This document shows, in pieces, positions 1-8,913 of a DNA stretch of 64,000 nucleotides. The first letter of the stretch is position 1. Every line of letters begins with the position of its first letter. A model generated the notes under the pieces. It had not been told where the DNA came from. It saw nothing but the letters and a program-made list of their open reading frames with translations, and did not search any database. The stretch covers positions 25,774-89,773 of the forward strand of contig JAHEKY010000002.1 of NCBI GenBank assembly GCA_024644465.1, written 5' to 3'. A program made the position numbers and the translations under genes. The stretch is from Ilumatobacteraceae bacterium. Its GTDB lineage: Bacteria; Actinomycetota; Acidimicrobiia; Acidimicrobiales; Ilumatobacteraceae.

Positions 1-750
1 CGGGTTGAGCTTGACGATCACGTCGAGATCGTGCTCGTCGACGAGGTGCTTCGTGATCGACTCGATCTCGTCGGGTGGACAACCGTGGAACGTCGACAGC
101 GTCACGCTCGTCGAGATCGTCGAGGGGATCTCGATGTCGGCGAACTCGGCGAACGTGCCGGTCGGGTCGGCGCGAATCGCCGGGCGGAGGCGTTCGATCT
201 CGTCGCTCGCGTCGTGCATCGCGCGGATGAATCCGGCGACCTTCTCGGAGCGGATGCCGGCGAGGTCGTACCCGACCGACATGTCGAAGACGTGCGGGCC
301 CGGGTCGCCGCCGACGAACTCGCGCAGCGGCTCCCACTGGCGCAGGATCTCGATGATCATCCACGCCTTGACGTACTCCTCGACGCTCTCGTGGACGAGC
401 AACTCCTGGCTCCACTCGATGTTGTAGCCGATCGTCTGCATGTCGATGCAGGGCCGCTGGATCACGAGGTCGTCGAGGACCTGCACCGTCTTCAGTTCGA
501 ACAGCCGGGATCCTCCGAGCCACGCGAGGACGATGTTCTGCGCCATCTGGCTGTGGGGGCCGGCGGCCGGCCCGATCGGCGTCGCCGCCGGCCGCCCGAG
601 GAACTCGAACGACAGGTCGACGTCGTCGCTCGGCTGCCAGAAGCGGGCGGTCGGAAGGTCGAAGATCCGCTTGCGGGTCGCCCATTCGTGGGCGACCCGC
701 CCGAGCAGCGTGCCCAACGACATCGGCGTGAGCGGCGGCGCAGACTCCAT
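1..750 (-). CDS. ygfK: YgfK-like oxidoreductase (putative selenate reductase subunit / purine-catabolism flavoprotein), N-terminal part, truncated by window edge
   Basis: Reverse-strand translation from ATG at 750: MESAPPLTPMSLGTLLGRVAHEWATRKRIFDLPTARFWQP...FLGRPAATPIGPAAGPHSQMAQNIVLAWLGGSRLFELKTVQVLDDLVIQRPCIDMQTIGYNIEWSQELL...; matches the remembered YgfK N-terminus (ATPVGPAAGPHTQLAQNIV..GGRFIELKTVQ..EKPCID..NTEWS). Confidence 0.85.
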   Translation of the reverse strand, partial: MESAPPLTPMSLGTLLGRVAHEWATRKRIFDLPTARFWQPSDDVDLSFEFLGRPAATPIGPAAGPHSQMAQNIVLAWLGGSRLFELKTVQVLDDLVIQRPCIDMQTIGYNIEWSQELLVHESVEEYVKAWMIIEILRQWEPLREFVGGDPGPHVFDMSVGYDLAGIRSEKVAGFIRAMHDASDEIERLRPAIRADPTGTFAEFADIEIPSTISTSVTLSTFHGCPPDEIESITKHLVDEHDLDVIVKLNP

Positions 751-757
751 GCCCCGG

Positions 758-787
758 ACCTTACAAAATGTAAAAGCAGAGCGTCAA
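758..787 (-). promoter_or_regulatory. Candidate promoter with overlapping palindrome upstream of ygfK
   Basis: Minus strand TTGACG (787-782), 18 nt, TAAGGT (763-758), 7 nt, ATG (750); inverted repeat TTACA-TTT-TGTAA (773-761). Confidence 0.5.
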
Positions 788-833
788 TCAGCGACGGAGG
801 ACCGCACCGCCATCGCCATCGCCATCGCCCCGG

Positions 834-1901
834 TCAGGCGAGCGCAGCGTGGAGGCGGGCGGCCTGCTCGGCCGCCTTCGCCCTGACCTCGGCAGCATCG
901 ACGCGCGTCGCCACACCGTCGCGCAGCGCCGGCTCGCCGTCGATGTCGACGTCGATCGCCCTGATCGTCGGGGTGAACGCCACATGCCACGGTTCGATCG
1001 GCGCGTAGGACCACGTCACCCGGTCGTCGTGCGCCTCGGGGAACAGATCCCGACCCCGCTGCATCCACGACCATGCGTGGTCCGGGCCGGCATCGACGTC
1101 GTGCTCGCGCTGACGGACGTAGGCCAGCTGGAACTCTGCGAGCATGTCGGCACCGATGCCGTCCGTGCCGAGCGCGACCGGGTTGGCGAATCGCGCCGGG
1201 TTCGCGTACCCGACGGCGTTGTTCATGTTCGACCGCGGGTTGTGCACGATCGTGCCGTGCAGCGCGTGGCCGTCGGGCAGGTGCACGCCGTGGATCAGCA
1301 GCCAGTCGTCGCGGGTCAGGTCGCGGATCCGATCGGCGGCACCGACGTCGTCGACACCTTCCGCGACGTGGATGTGGACGCCGACGCCGTGCTTCGCCGC
1401 CAACTCCGCCGCGGCGGCGAGCGACTCGTCCGTGCAGGTGAACGCGGCGTGGACGCCGACCATGCCGTGCCGGCGAGGGTCACCGCGCTCAGCACACTCG
1501 TGGAGGTACCGGTCGTTCTCCGCCAGGCCCCGGGACGCGCCGCCGGCCCCGTGACGGTCGGTGATGCCGTAGCACGTGTTGACCCGAACGCCGACTTCGG
1601 CACACGCGTCGGCGATCACGGTCAAGGACCCCTCGATCGCCTTCGGCGACTCATGATGGTCGATGATCGCAGTGCACCCCGCCTCGAGCGCTTCCAGCGC
1701 GCCGAGCTTCGCCGACCACGCGAGCATGTCGAGATCGAGGGCGGTGTCGAGCCGCCACCAGATGTTCTCGAGGATCTCCAGGAAACTCGTCGGCTGCTTC
1801 GGCGGCGGCGGCATCCCGCGGGCCAACGTCGAGTACAGATGGTGATGCGCGCAGACCAGCCCCGCCGTCACCCCGTTCGTGTCGTTGGCCGGGCCGGGCA
1901 T
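834..1901 (-). CDS. ssnA: SsnA-like amidohydrolase (shortened)
   Basis: CAHHHLYSTLARGM, ENIWWRLDTALD, CTAIIDHHESP, VHNPRSNMNNAVGYANP, ALGTDGIGADM match SsnA; ATG at 1901 follows the upstream stop (TGACGATG). Confidence 0.8.
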   Translation of the reverse strand: MPGPANDTNGVTAGLVCAHHHLYSTLARGMPPPPKQPTSFLEILENIWWRLDTALDLDMLAWSAKLGALEALEAGCTAIIDHHESPKAIEGSLTVIADACAEVGVRVNTCYGITDRHGAGGASRGLAENDRYLHECAERGDPRRHGMVGVHAAFTCTDESLAAAAELAAKHGVGVHIHVAEGVDDVGAADRIRDLTRDDWLLIHGVHLPDGHALHGTIVHNPRSNMNNAVGYANPARFANPVALGTDGIGADMLAEFQLAYVRQREHDVDAGPDHAWSWMQRGRDLFPEAHDDRVTWSYAPIEPWHVAFTPTIRAIDVDIDGEPALRDGVATRVDAAEVRAKAAEQAARLHAALA

Positions 1902-1903
1902 CG

Positions 1904-4561
1904 TCACGTCCACGCGGTGGCGCGCTCGCGGTTGGCGACGTTGTGGATCGGCAGCTCGGTGTGCCACTCCCCCGTCTGAGCGCGAATGGCAGCGGCGACC
2001 GCCCCGGCGGTCGGTACGAGGCCGATCTCGCCGACACCCTTGATGCCGTACGGCGAGTCGGGCTGTGGGGACTCGACCAGGATCACCTCGACCGGCGGCA
2101 TGTCCTTCGGGCGGATGATGTCGAGGCTGCGCAGCGTCGTGTTGACCGGGAAGCCGGACTCGTCGCACGGGAACCCCTCGCTCAGCGCGTACCCGAGGCC
2201 CATGTGCACCGCGCCCTCGATCTGGCCCTCGCAGAGCATCGGGTTGACCGCCCGGCCGACGTCGTGCGCGGCGATGACGCGCTCGATCTCGCCGGTCTCG
2301 CCATCCATCACGACGACCTGTGCGGCGTAGCCGAACGTCGAGTGGATGATCGGGTTCTCGATGGCCGCGCCCGCCTCCTTCGCTGCGGCGATCTCGCCGA
2401 GCGAGTTCGTCCAGTCGACGCGGTACTCGCCCTCGTAGTCGACGCCGACCTTGCAGCCGTCCGCGCGCGCCGCCTCGCACGCCGCTTTCACCGAGCCCGC
2501 ACCCATCAGTGTGCCGCGACTGCCGGTCGTCTGCCCGGCACCCAGCTCACGGCTCGAGTCGACGAGGACGCGGATCCGCTCGGCGTCGAGGCCGAGTTCC
2601 TCGATGACGACCTGCTGCACGACGGTGTGGACGCCCTGTCCCATTTCGGTCCAGCAGTGGCGGACCTCGACCATCCCGTCGTCGCGGAACCGCAGGACCG
2701 CCTTGGCGACCTCCTTGAAGCCGTTGCCGAGCCCCGAGTTCTTCAGGCCGAGCCCCATCCCGACCGCGTTGCCGGCCGCGACCGCCGCGTCGTAGGCCGG
2801 CCGCACCGCGTCGAGACATGCCCGCGCGCCGAGGCAGCCGTCGTCCAACACCTGGCCGGGCCCCCAGGTGACACCCGGCGTGACGACGTTGCGGCTGCGC
2901 ATCTCCCATCCGCTGATGCCGACCTGTTCGGCGAGGCGATCGATCACCCCCTCCATCGCGAACTGTGCCTGGTTCGCACCGAAGCCACGGAACGCACCGC
3001 ACACGGCGTTGTTCGTCCTCGCCGCGATCGCCTCGACGTCCACATTCGGCACGACGTACGGCCCGGTCGCGTGACCGGCGGCGCGTTCCAGCACCTTCAT
3101 CCCGACGGATGCATACGGGCCGGAATCGCCGATCATCCGGACCCTGACCGCGGTCAGCGCGCCGTCGGCGTCGCAGCCGGCGGCGTACTCCATCCTGATC
3201 GGGTGCCGCTTCGGGTGCATCAACAGCGATTCCTCGCGTGACAGCGTGATCTTCACCGGTCGACCCGTGAGCCATGCCGCCAGCGCGGTGTGGGCCTGGT
3301 TCGACATGTCCTCCTTGCCACCGAACGCGCCGCCGTTCGACACCAGCTCGGTCGTGATCCGGTCGACCTCGACGCCAAGCATCGCGGCGATGTCGTTGCG
3401 GTCGTCCCAGATGCCCTGGCCACCTGAATACACGTGCAACGATGCGGGGACGTCGGCCTGCCCTGGCGCGTCGGCGTCGAGCGGCGCGTGCGTGCCGGCG
3501 GCCATGGTCGGCACCGCGAGCGTCGACTCCGGTTCGAGGAACGCGTGCTCGACGCGCTGGGTCTGGAATGTCTCGGTGATCGTGTGCGCCGACGCCGCGA
3601 GCGCGGCGTCGACATCACCGCGGGCGTAGGTCGATGTCGACAGCACGTTGCCGTCGAGCTCCCACACCGCCGGCTCGGCCTGGTGGATCACCCGCACGGG
3701 GTCGACCATCGGTTCGTGGACGTCGTACTCGACGGCGACGAGTTCAGCCGCGGCTCGGGCGGCCTGCCGCGAGTCGGCGACGACGACGGCGAGGACGTCG
3801 CCGAGGTAGGCGGTGCGTCCACCGACCGGGATCATCACCGGCCAGTCCTTGTGGATGATCCCGACGCGGCGTGCCGCGGGGATCGAGTCGGCGCCGAAGA
3901 CCGCCCGCACACCGGGGAGCGCGAGCGCCGCCGAGGGGTCGATCGACAGCACGTCGGCCCGGGCGTGGTCGGTGAGGCGCAGCGCCCCGTGGAGCATCCC
4001 GGTGACGGTCATGTCGTCGATGAAGTCGCGCCGGCCGACCGACAGCTCGCGCCCTTCGTACTTCGTGCCGCTCGCGCCGATGCCGCCGGGCCGCACCGCC
4101 ACCGGCACATCGCCCTGTGCGAGTGCCTCGACGGCGTCGAGGATCTTGATGTACCCGGTGCACCGGCAGAGGTGCGCTCCGAGATGGCGCGACGCCTGGT
4201 CGCGAGTCAGTTCGGCGCCGTTCTTGTCGATCAGCGCCTTCGTGCGCACGACGATGCCCGGCGTGCAGAAGCCGCACTGCAGCGCCCCGCACGCTGCGAA
4301 CGCCTCGGCCATCCGCTCGACCTCCGCCCCGTCGATGCCCTCCAGCGTGACGATGTCGGCGCCGGCCACCTTGTCCATCGGCGTCTGGCACGAGATCCGC
4401 GCCTTGCCGCCCATCAGCACGGTGCAGCACCCGCACTGCCCGGACGGCGAGCAGCCGTCCTTGGCCGACACGATCCCCAGTTCCTCGCGCAGCGCAGCGA
4501 GCAGATGGGGATGGTCGTCGCGGGCGGTGACCGCCTCGCCGTTGAGGTTGAACTCGACCAT
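1904..4561 (-). CDS. xdhD: Xanthine dehydrogenase/XdhD-like molybdenum hydroxylase, fused [2Fe-2S] and molybdopterin domains
   Basis: N-terminal CSPSGQCGCCTVL...CGFCTPG...CRCTGYIKI; C-terminal NGGAFGGKEDMSNQ, GAFRGFGANQAQFAMEG, ELGAGQTTGSRGTLM. Confidence 0.85.
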   Translation of the reverse strand: MVEFNLNGEAVTARDDHPHLLAALREELGIVSAKDGCSPSGQCGCCTVLMGGKARISCQTPMDKVAGADIVTLEGIDGAEVERMAEAFAACGALQCGFCTPGIVVRTKALIDKNGAELTRDQASRHLGAHLCRCTGYIKILDAVEALAQGDVPVAVRPGGIGASGTKYEGRELSVGRRDFIDDMTVTGMLHGALRLTDHARADVLSIDPSAALALPGVRAVFGADSIPAARRVGIIHKDWPVMIPVGGRTAYLGDVLAVVVADSRQAARAAAELVAVEYDVHEPMVDPVRVIHQAEPAVWELDGNVLSTSTYARGDVDAALAASAHTITETFQTQRVEHAFLEPESTLAVPTMAAGTHAPLDADAPGQADVPASLHVYSGGQGIWDDRNDIAAMLGVEVDRITTELVSNGGAFGGKEDMSNQAHTALAAWLTGRPVKITLSREESLLMHPKRHPIRMEYAAGCDADGALTAVRVRMIGDSGPYASVGMKVLERAAGHATGPYVVPNVDVEAIAARTNNAVCGAFRGFGANQAQFAMEGVIDRLAEQVGISGWEMRSRNVVTPGVTWGPGQVLDDGCLGARACLDAVRPAYDAAVAAGNAVGMGLGLKNSGLGNGFKEVAKAVLRFRDDGMVEVRHCWTEMGQGVHTVVQQVVIEELGLDAERIRVLVDSSRELGAGQTTGSRGTLMGAGSVKAACEAARADGCKVGVDYEGEYRVDWTNSLGEIAAAKEAGAAIENPIIHSTFGYAAQVVVMDGETGEIERVIAAHDVGRAVNPMLCEGQIEGAVHMGLGYALSEGFPCDESGFPVNTTLRSLDIIRPKDMPPVEVILVESPQPDSPYGIKGVGEIGLVPTAGAVAAAIRAQTGEWHTELPIHNVANRERATAWT

Positions 4562-4626
4562 CAGCGTCCTCCTCGTTCGATCATCGCGCGGTCGGCTTGC
4601 CAGGGCGAGGGGTTGCTCGGCCTGCG

Positions 4627-5610
4627 TCACGCATGGTCTGCCGCCGCAGGGTCTGCCTCGACGAGCGCCTGGGGACCCTCGGTCGACGTGATCAGGGTGT
4701 ACATCTCGGGCCGGCGGTAGCGGTCGAAGTCGAACAGTGTCTTCTTGTAGCGCTCGCACATGTCGAGGTCGCACGCCGCAATGACGAGTTCGTCGTCGAT
4801 CGTCGTGGCCTGGGCGACGATCTGCCCGGACGGGGCGATGATCGCCGTCTGCGCGAGCGATTCGACCCCCTCCTCGATGCCACCCTTGGCGACGCCGACG
4901 ACCCAGGTGCCGTTCTGGTAGGCGCCGGCCTGCATCACGAGGTGATTGTGGAATGCCTGGAGCGGGTTCTGCGACGGGTCCGGTGCGTAGTCGAGGGGTG
5001 TGTTGTAGCCGATGAGGATCATCTCGACACCCAGCAACCCCATGACGCGATACGTCTCCGGCCACCGACGGTCGTTGCAGATCGCCATCCCGAAGACGCC
5101 GCCGAACGCCTCGTGCACGCCGAACCCGTCCGGCGACTCCTCGAAGTACCGCCGCTCGAGGTGCTGGAACCGCCGCCACGGCTCGTGGCTCTCGTGGCCC
5201 GGGATGTGGACCTTGCGGTACGACCCGATCGTCTGACCTGCAGCGTCGACGAGGATCGACGTGTTGTAGCGGTGCCCGTCGTCGGTCAGCTCCGCGTAGC
5301 CGAGGTGGAACCCGATCCGCAGCCGGCGAGCCTCGTCGAACAGCGGCTGGGTGACCGGGCTCGGCATCTGGCGCTCGTAGTAGCTGTCGAGCTCGGTCGT
5401 GTCGCCGGCGATGCCGGACTCGTAGCCCTCGTCGAGGAACCACCGCGGGAAGAACGTCGTGAGGGCCAGTTCCGGGTACACGACGAGATCACAGCCGTGC
5501 TCGGCGGCGCGCCGCATCAACGCCAGCAGCCGTTCGACGACGTCTTCGCGGGGCTCGGCGCGGCCGATCGGGCCGAGCTGTGCGGCACCGACGACGATCT
5601 CGCGGGTCAT
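4627..5610 (-). CDS. Nitrilase-superfamily N-carbamoyl-D-amino acid hydrolase / beta-ureidopropionase-like amidohydrolase
   Basis: MTREIVVGAAQLGPIGRAEPREDVVERLLALM...ELALTTFFPRW...RKVHIPGHESHEPWRRFQHLERRYFE...MAICNDRRWPETYRVMGL; Glu-Lys-Cys triad motifs of D-carbamoylases. Confidence 0.85.
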   Translation of the reverse strand: MTREIVVGAAQLGPIGRAEPREDVVERLLALMRRAAEHGCDLVVYPELALTTFFPRWFLDEGYESGIAGDTTELDSYYERQMPSPVTQPLFDEARRLRIGFHLGYAELTDDGHRYNTSILVDAAGQTIGSYRKVHIPGHESHEPWRRFQHLERRYFEESPDGFGVHEAFGGVFGMAICNDRRWPETYRVMGLLGVEMILIGYNTPLDYAPDPSQNPLQAFHNHLVMQAGAYQNGTWVVGVAKGGIEEGVESLAQTAIIAPSGQIVAQATTIDDELVIAACDLDMCERYKKTLFDFDRYRRPEMYTLITSTEGPQALVEADPAAADHA

Positions 5611-6872
5611 CGCGCTGCTCCGTCGAACTCCGTGGTGGTCAGCCGGAGCATCGTCTGCAGAAGCACGTTGGCGCCCGCCGCCAGGTCGGCGGGCTCGGTG
5701 TACTCGGTGACGTTGTGGCTGATGCCGTTGACGCTCTTGGTGAAGATCATTCCGGTCGGGCAGATCCGGGCCAGCATCTGGGCGTCGTGGCCGGCGCCCG
5801 ACGGCAGACGACGGGAGGAGAGACCGAGGTCGCGCGCGCACCCCTCGACGACGGAGATCACCCGCTCGTCGAACTCGACCGGCTCGAAGCGGGCGACCGG
5901 GCGCAGCTCGACGTCGACACGTTCCGTCGCGGCCGCGTCGACGACGAAGTCGCGGAACCGCTGCTCTGCAGCTTGCAGGATCTGCTCGTCGGTGTTGCGG
6001 AGGTCGACGATCATCGTCGCCGTCGATGCCACGACGTTGACGAGGTTCGGCGTGAGCGTCAGTGATCCGACGGTGCCGACCTGCGTGCCGCCGAATTCGG
6101 TGGCGAGGTCGCGGACGAATGACGCGACCCGCGCCGCGACGAGGCCGGGGTCGCGCCGCAGGCGCATCGGCGTCGTGCCCGCGTGGCAGGACTGACCCGT
6201 CAACGTGACCTCGGTCCACGAGATCCCCTGCACGCCTTCGACGGCGCCGATCGTGATGTCCTCGTCCTCGAGGACGGGGCCCTGCTCGATGTGCAGTTCG
6301 ACGAACGCGTGCGGTGCGGCCGCTGGTACCGGGGCCGGGCCGCGATATCCGATCCGCTCGAGTTCCTCGCCGACGACGTCGCCGTCGGCCGACTCGATCA
6401 GCAGCGCGTCCTCGACCGGCATCCCGCCGACGTACACGAGGCTGCCGAGCATGTCGGGCTGGAACCGCGCCCCTTCCTCGTCGGTGAAGAAGCCCACGGC
6501 GAGCGGGCGGTGCAACTCGATCCCTGCGGCGAGGACGGTCTCGATGACCTCCAGCCCGGCGAGCACCCCGAGATTCCCGTCGTAGCGACCGCCGGTCGCG
6601 ACCGTGTCGATGTGCGACCCGGTCATGACCGGAGCCCGGCCCGACCGATGCGGCATCGTGCCGACGACGTTGCCGATGCCGTCGATCGAGATGTCGAGGC
6701 CGAGGTCGCGCATCCACGTCACGACGAGGTCCCGGCCGACCCGATCCTCGTCGGTCAGCGCCAGCCGCGCGCACCCCGTCGTGCCCTCGATCGCGCCGAT
6801 CTCGCCGAGTTCGAACAGCCGCTGCACCAGGCGATCGACATCGATGGCCAACGCGAGGTCGGGGGTCGTCAC
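5607..6872 (-). CDS. M20-family Zn-dependent hydrolase (L-carbamoylase / allantoate amidohydrolase / beta-ureidopropionase type)
   Basis: GTG start 6872; GSHIDTVATGGRYDGNLGVLAGLEVIETV, FTDEEGARFQPDMLGS, ELHIEQGPVLE, SGAGHDAQMLARICPTGMIF; 4-nt ATGA overlap with downstream nitrilase gene. Confidence 0.85.
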   Translation of the reverse strand: MTTPDLALAIDVDRLVQRLFELGEIGAIEGTTGCARLALTDEDRVGRDLVVTWMRDLGLDISIDGIGNVVGTMPHRSGRAPVMTGSHIDTVATGGRYDGNLGVLAGLEVIETVLAAGIELHRPLAVGFFTDEEGARFQPDMLGSLVYVGGMPVEDALLIESADGDVVGEELERIGYRGPAPVPAAAPHAFVELHIEQGPVLEDEDITIGAVEGVQGISWTEVTLTGQSCHAGTTPMRLRRDPGLVAARVASFVRDLATEFGGTQVGTVGSLTLTPNLVNVVASTATMIVDLRNTDEQILQAAEQRFRDFVVDAAATERVDVELRPVARFEPVEFDERVISVVEGCARDLGLSSRRLPSGAGHDAQMLARICPTGMIFTKSVNGISHNVTEYTEPADLAAGANVLLQTMLRLTTTEFDGAAR

Positions 6873-6879
6873 CTGCGTG

Positions 6880-6910
6880 AGAATAGCAGCGCCGCTTAAC
6901 AAAACGTCAA
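6880..6910 (-). promoter_or_regulatory. Candidate promoter upstream of the M20 hydrolase gene, probable leaderless start
   Basis: Minus strand TTGACG (6910-6905), 19 nt, TATTCT (6885-6880), 7 nt, GTG (6872). Confidence 0.5.
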
Positions 6911-6997
6911 GTTGCAGCACTCCACTCCGGGTCGGCCGCGGACCGGTGCCGCGCGACCCGCACGACCGCTGGGCCGGCCGGTCGGTACGCTCTGCGC

Positions 6998-7240
6998 ATG
7001 CCGGACGCCCGCCTCGAAATGCTCGTCGAGCCCTTTCGCGAGAACGCGCCCGGCCCCCACGTCACCGCTGTGGTCGATGCTGCGGCCGCCGCCGGCTTCG
7101 ACGTCGACATGGGGCCGTTCGCGACCACGGTGACCGCGGACCTCGACGCGCTCGTCGACGCCGCCGGCTCGATGCTCCGCGCGGGCTTCGAAGCGGGCGC
7201 GACGTCGATCCAGTTCCGCCTCGAACGCGACGACCGCTGA
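6998..7240 (+). CDS. Thiamine-binding-like protein (MTH1187/YkoF family)
   Basis: 80 aa; LEMLVEPFRENAPGPHVTAVVDAAAAAGFDVDMGPFATTV pattern of the small MTH1187/YkoF-type domain. Confidence 0.6.
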   Translation: MPDARLEMLVEPFRENAPGPHVTAVVDAAAAAGFDVDMGPFATTVTADLDALVDAAGSMLRAGFEAGATSIQFRLERDDR

Positions 7241-7241
7241 A

Positions 7242-7895
7242 TCAGTCGACACGGGTCAGAACCCGCAGCGACCCGGTCGCGGACGCGAGCCGGAACCGCC
7301 CCGATTCGAGCGCCGGCCGGAAGATCTGTTCATACGGCGGTCGGCCACCGTCGGCCGGGTCCGGGAAGACGTCGTGAATCGCGAGCGTGCCCCCGATCGC
7401 GACGTGCGGTGTCCACCCCTCGTAGTCGAGGCGCGCCGGCAGTTCCCCGTGGCCGCCGTCGATGAACAGGAAGGCGAGCGGCGTCGTCCAGGTCGCCGCC
7501 ACCACGTGCGACCGCCCGACGATCGCGACGACCGCGTCTTCGAGGTCGGCGTCGTGGATCACGGCACGGAAGAACGGCAGCGTGTCCATCTTGCCCGTCC
7601 GCGCGTCGACGACCGACGTGTCGTGATGTTCCCATCCCGCCTGGTTCTCCTCCGAGCCCCGGTGATGGTCGACGGCGAAGACGACGGTGCCGGCATGCTC
7701 GGCGACGTCGCCCAGCCAGACCGTCGAGCGGCCGCAGTACGAGCCGACCTCGAGCAGCGGCGCTCCGGGAACGGTGGCGGCCGCATCGCGCGCCGCAGCC
7801 CAGAGCGCGTCGCCCTCGAGTTCCGGCATGAACCCCCTCGTCGCCAACGCGATCGAGCGACGCTCGTCGTCCAGGCCGGCGCGTTCGTCGCTCAC
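7242..7895 (-). CDS. Class I SAM-dependent methyltransferase (TylF-like)
   Basis: PLLEVGSYCGRSTVWLGDVAEHAGTVVFAVDHHRGSEENQ...LAFLFIDGGH. Confidence 0.7.
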   Translation of the reverse strand: MSDERAGLDDERRSIALATRGFMPELEGDALWAAARDAAATVPGAPLLEVGSYCGRSTVWLGDVAEHAGTVVFAVDHHRGSEENQAGWEHHDTSVVDARTGKMDTLPFFRAVIHDADLEDAVVAIVGRSHVVAATWTTPLAFLFIDGGHGELPARLDYEGWTPHVAIGGTLAIHDVFPDPADGGRPPYEQIFRPALESGRFRLASATGSLRVLTRVD

Positions 7896-8004
7896 CGGTG
7901 ATGCCTCTCGGGCGCGGTGGTCGGCCCTGCGGTCACGGACAGGACTCTAGATTCGGGCCATCGTGGTGACCGATTCGCGGGAGTCCGTGGCAACATGACG
8001 CTGC

Positions 8005-8913
8005 ATGCGCGTCGACCCGCCCCAGCACACTCCGCCCTCCTCGGCAGGCCCGGGAACGCAACCGGCGCTGGATGACCTCGTCGACCTCCTCGACCTCGAG
8101 AAGATCGAGGTCAACATCTTTCGCGGCGCCTCGACCGACGAGGACCGCCAACGCGTGTTCGGCGGCCAGGTCGCCGGGCAGGCCCTCGTCGCCGCGGCGC
8201 GCACGGTCGACGAGCCGGAACGGCTGGTGCACTCGCTCCATGCGTACTTCCTGCGGCCGGGCGACCCGACGACGCCGATCCTCTACGAGGTCGACCGCAT
8301 CCGCGACGGGCGCTCGTTCAGCACGCGACGCGTCGTCGCGATTCAGCACGGCCGGGCGATCTTCAACCTGCAGGCCAGCTTCCACAACGAGGAGCCCGGG
8401 CCGGACCACCAGTTGCAGATGCCCGCCGACCTCCCCGATGCGACGACGCTGCCCGACTTCAGGACCCGGATGGCGCCGTACGCCGAACAACTGGGCGAGG
8501 TGTACGACCGGCCCCGCCCGATCGACGTGCGCTACGTGAACGGCGACCCGCTGAGCCGCAAGGGCAACCCGTCCGAGACGCAGCAGGTGTGGATGCGCGC
8601 CAACGGCTCCCTCCCCGACGACCCCGTCCTGCACGCGTGCGTCGTCACGTACGCGAGCGACATGACGCTGCTCGACACGACGGTGCTGCCGTTCGGCCTC
8701 GCGTGGGACAGCCCCGGGATGCAGATGGCGAGTCTCGACCATGCGATGTGGTTCCACCGGCCGTTCCGCGCCGATGAATGGCTGCTCTACGACCAGGTGG
8801 CGCTGTCGACGTCGTCGTCGCGCGGCCTCGCCGGGGGCGGCATCTTCACCGCCGACGGCAAGCTGGCGATCAGCGTCGTGCAGGAGGGCCTCGCGAGGAT
8901 CGGGACGCGATGA
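8005..8913 (+). CDS. tesB: Acyl-CoA thioesterase II
   Basis: DLLDLEKIEVNIFRG...VFGGQVAGQALVAAARTV...LHSLHAYFLRPGD...IQHGRAIFNLQASFH; C-terminal LDHAMWFHRPFRADEWLLY. Confidence 0.9.
   Translation: MRVDPPQHTPPSSAGPGTQPALDDLVDLLDLEKIEVNIFRGASTDEDRQRVFGGQVAGQALVAAARTVDEPERLVHSLHAYFLRPGDPTTPILYEVDRIRDGRSFSTRRVVAIQHGRAIFNLQASFHNEEPGPDHQLQMPADLPDATTLPDFRTRMAPYAEQLGEVYDRPRPIDVRYVNGDPLSRKGNPSETQQVWMRANGSLPDDPVLHACVVTYASDMTLLDTTVLPFGLAWDSPGMQMASLDHAMWFHRPFRADEWLLYDQVALSTSSSRGLAGGGIFTADGKLAISVVQEGLARIGTR

Noticed and set aside
811-831. (GCCATC)n micro-repeat between ssnA end and ygfK promoter
   Set aside because: Only about three units; common in GC-rich DNA and not obviously functional.
6998-7240. 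Part of the upstream purine cluster
   Set aside because: Opposite strand, thiamine-binding-like small protein; no functional link visible.
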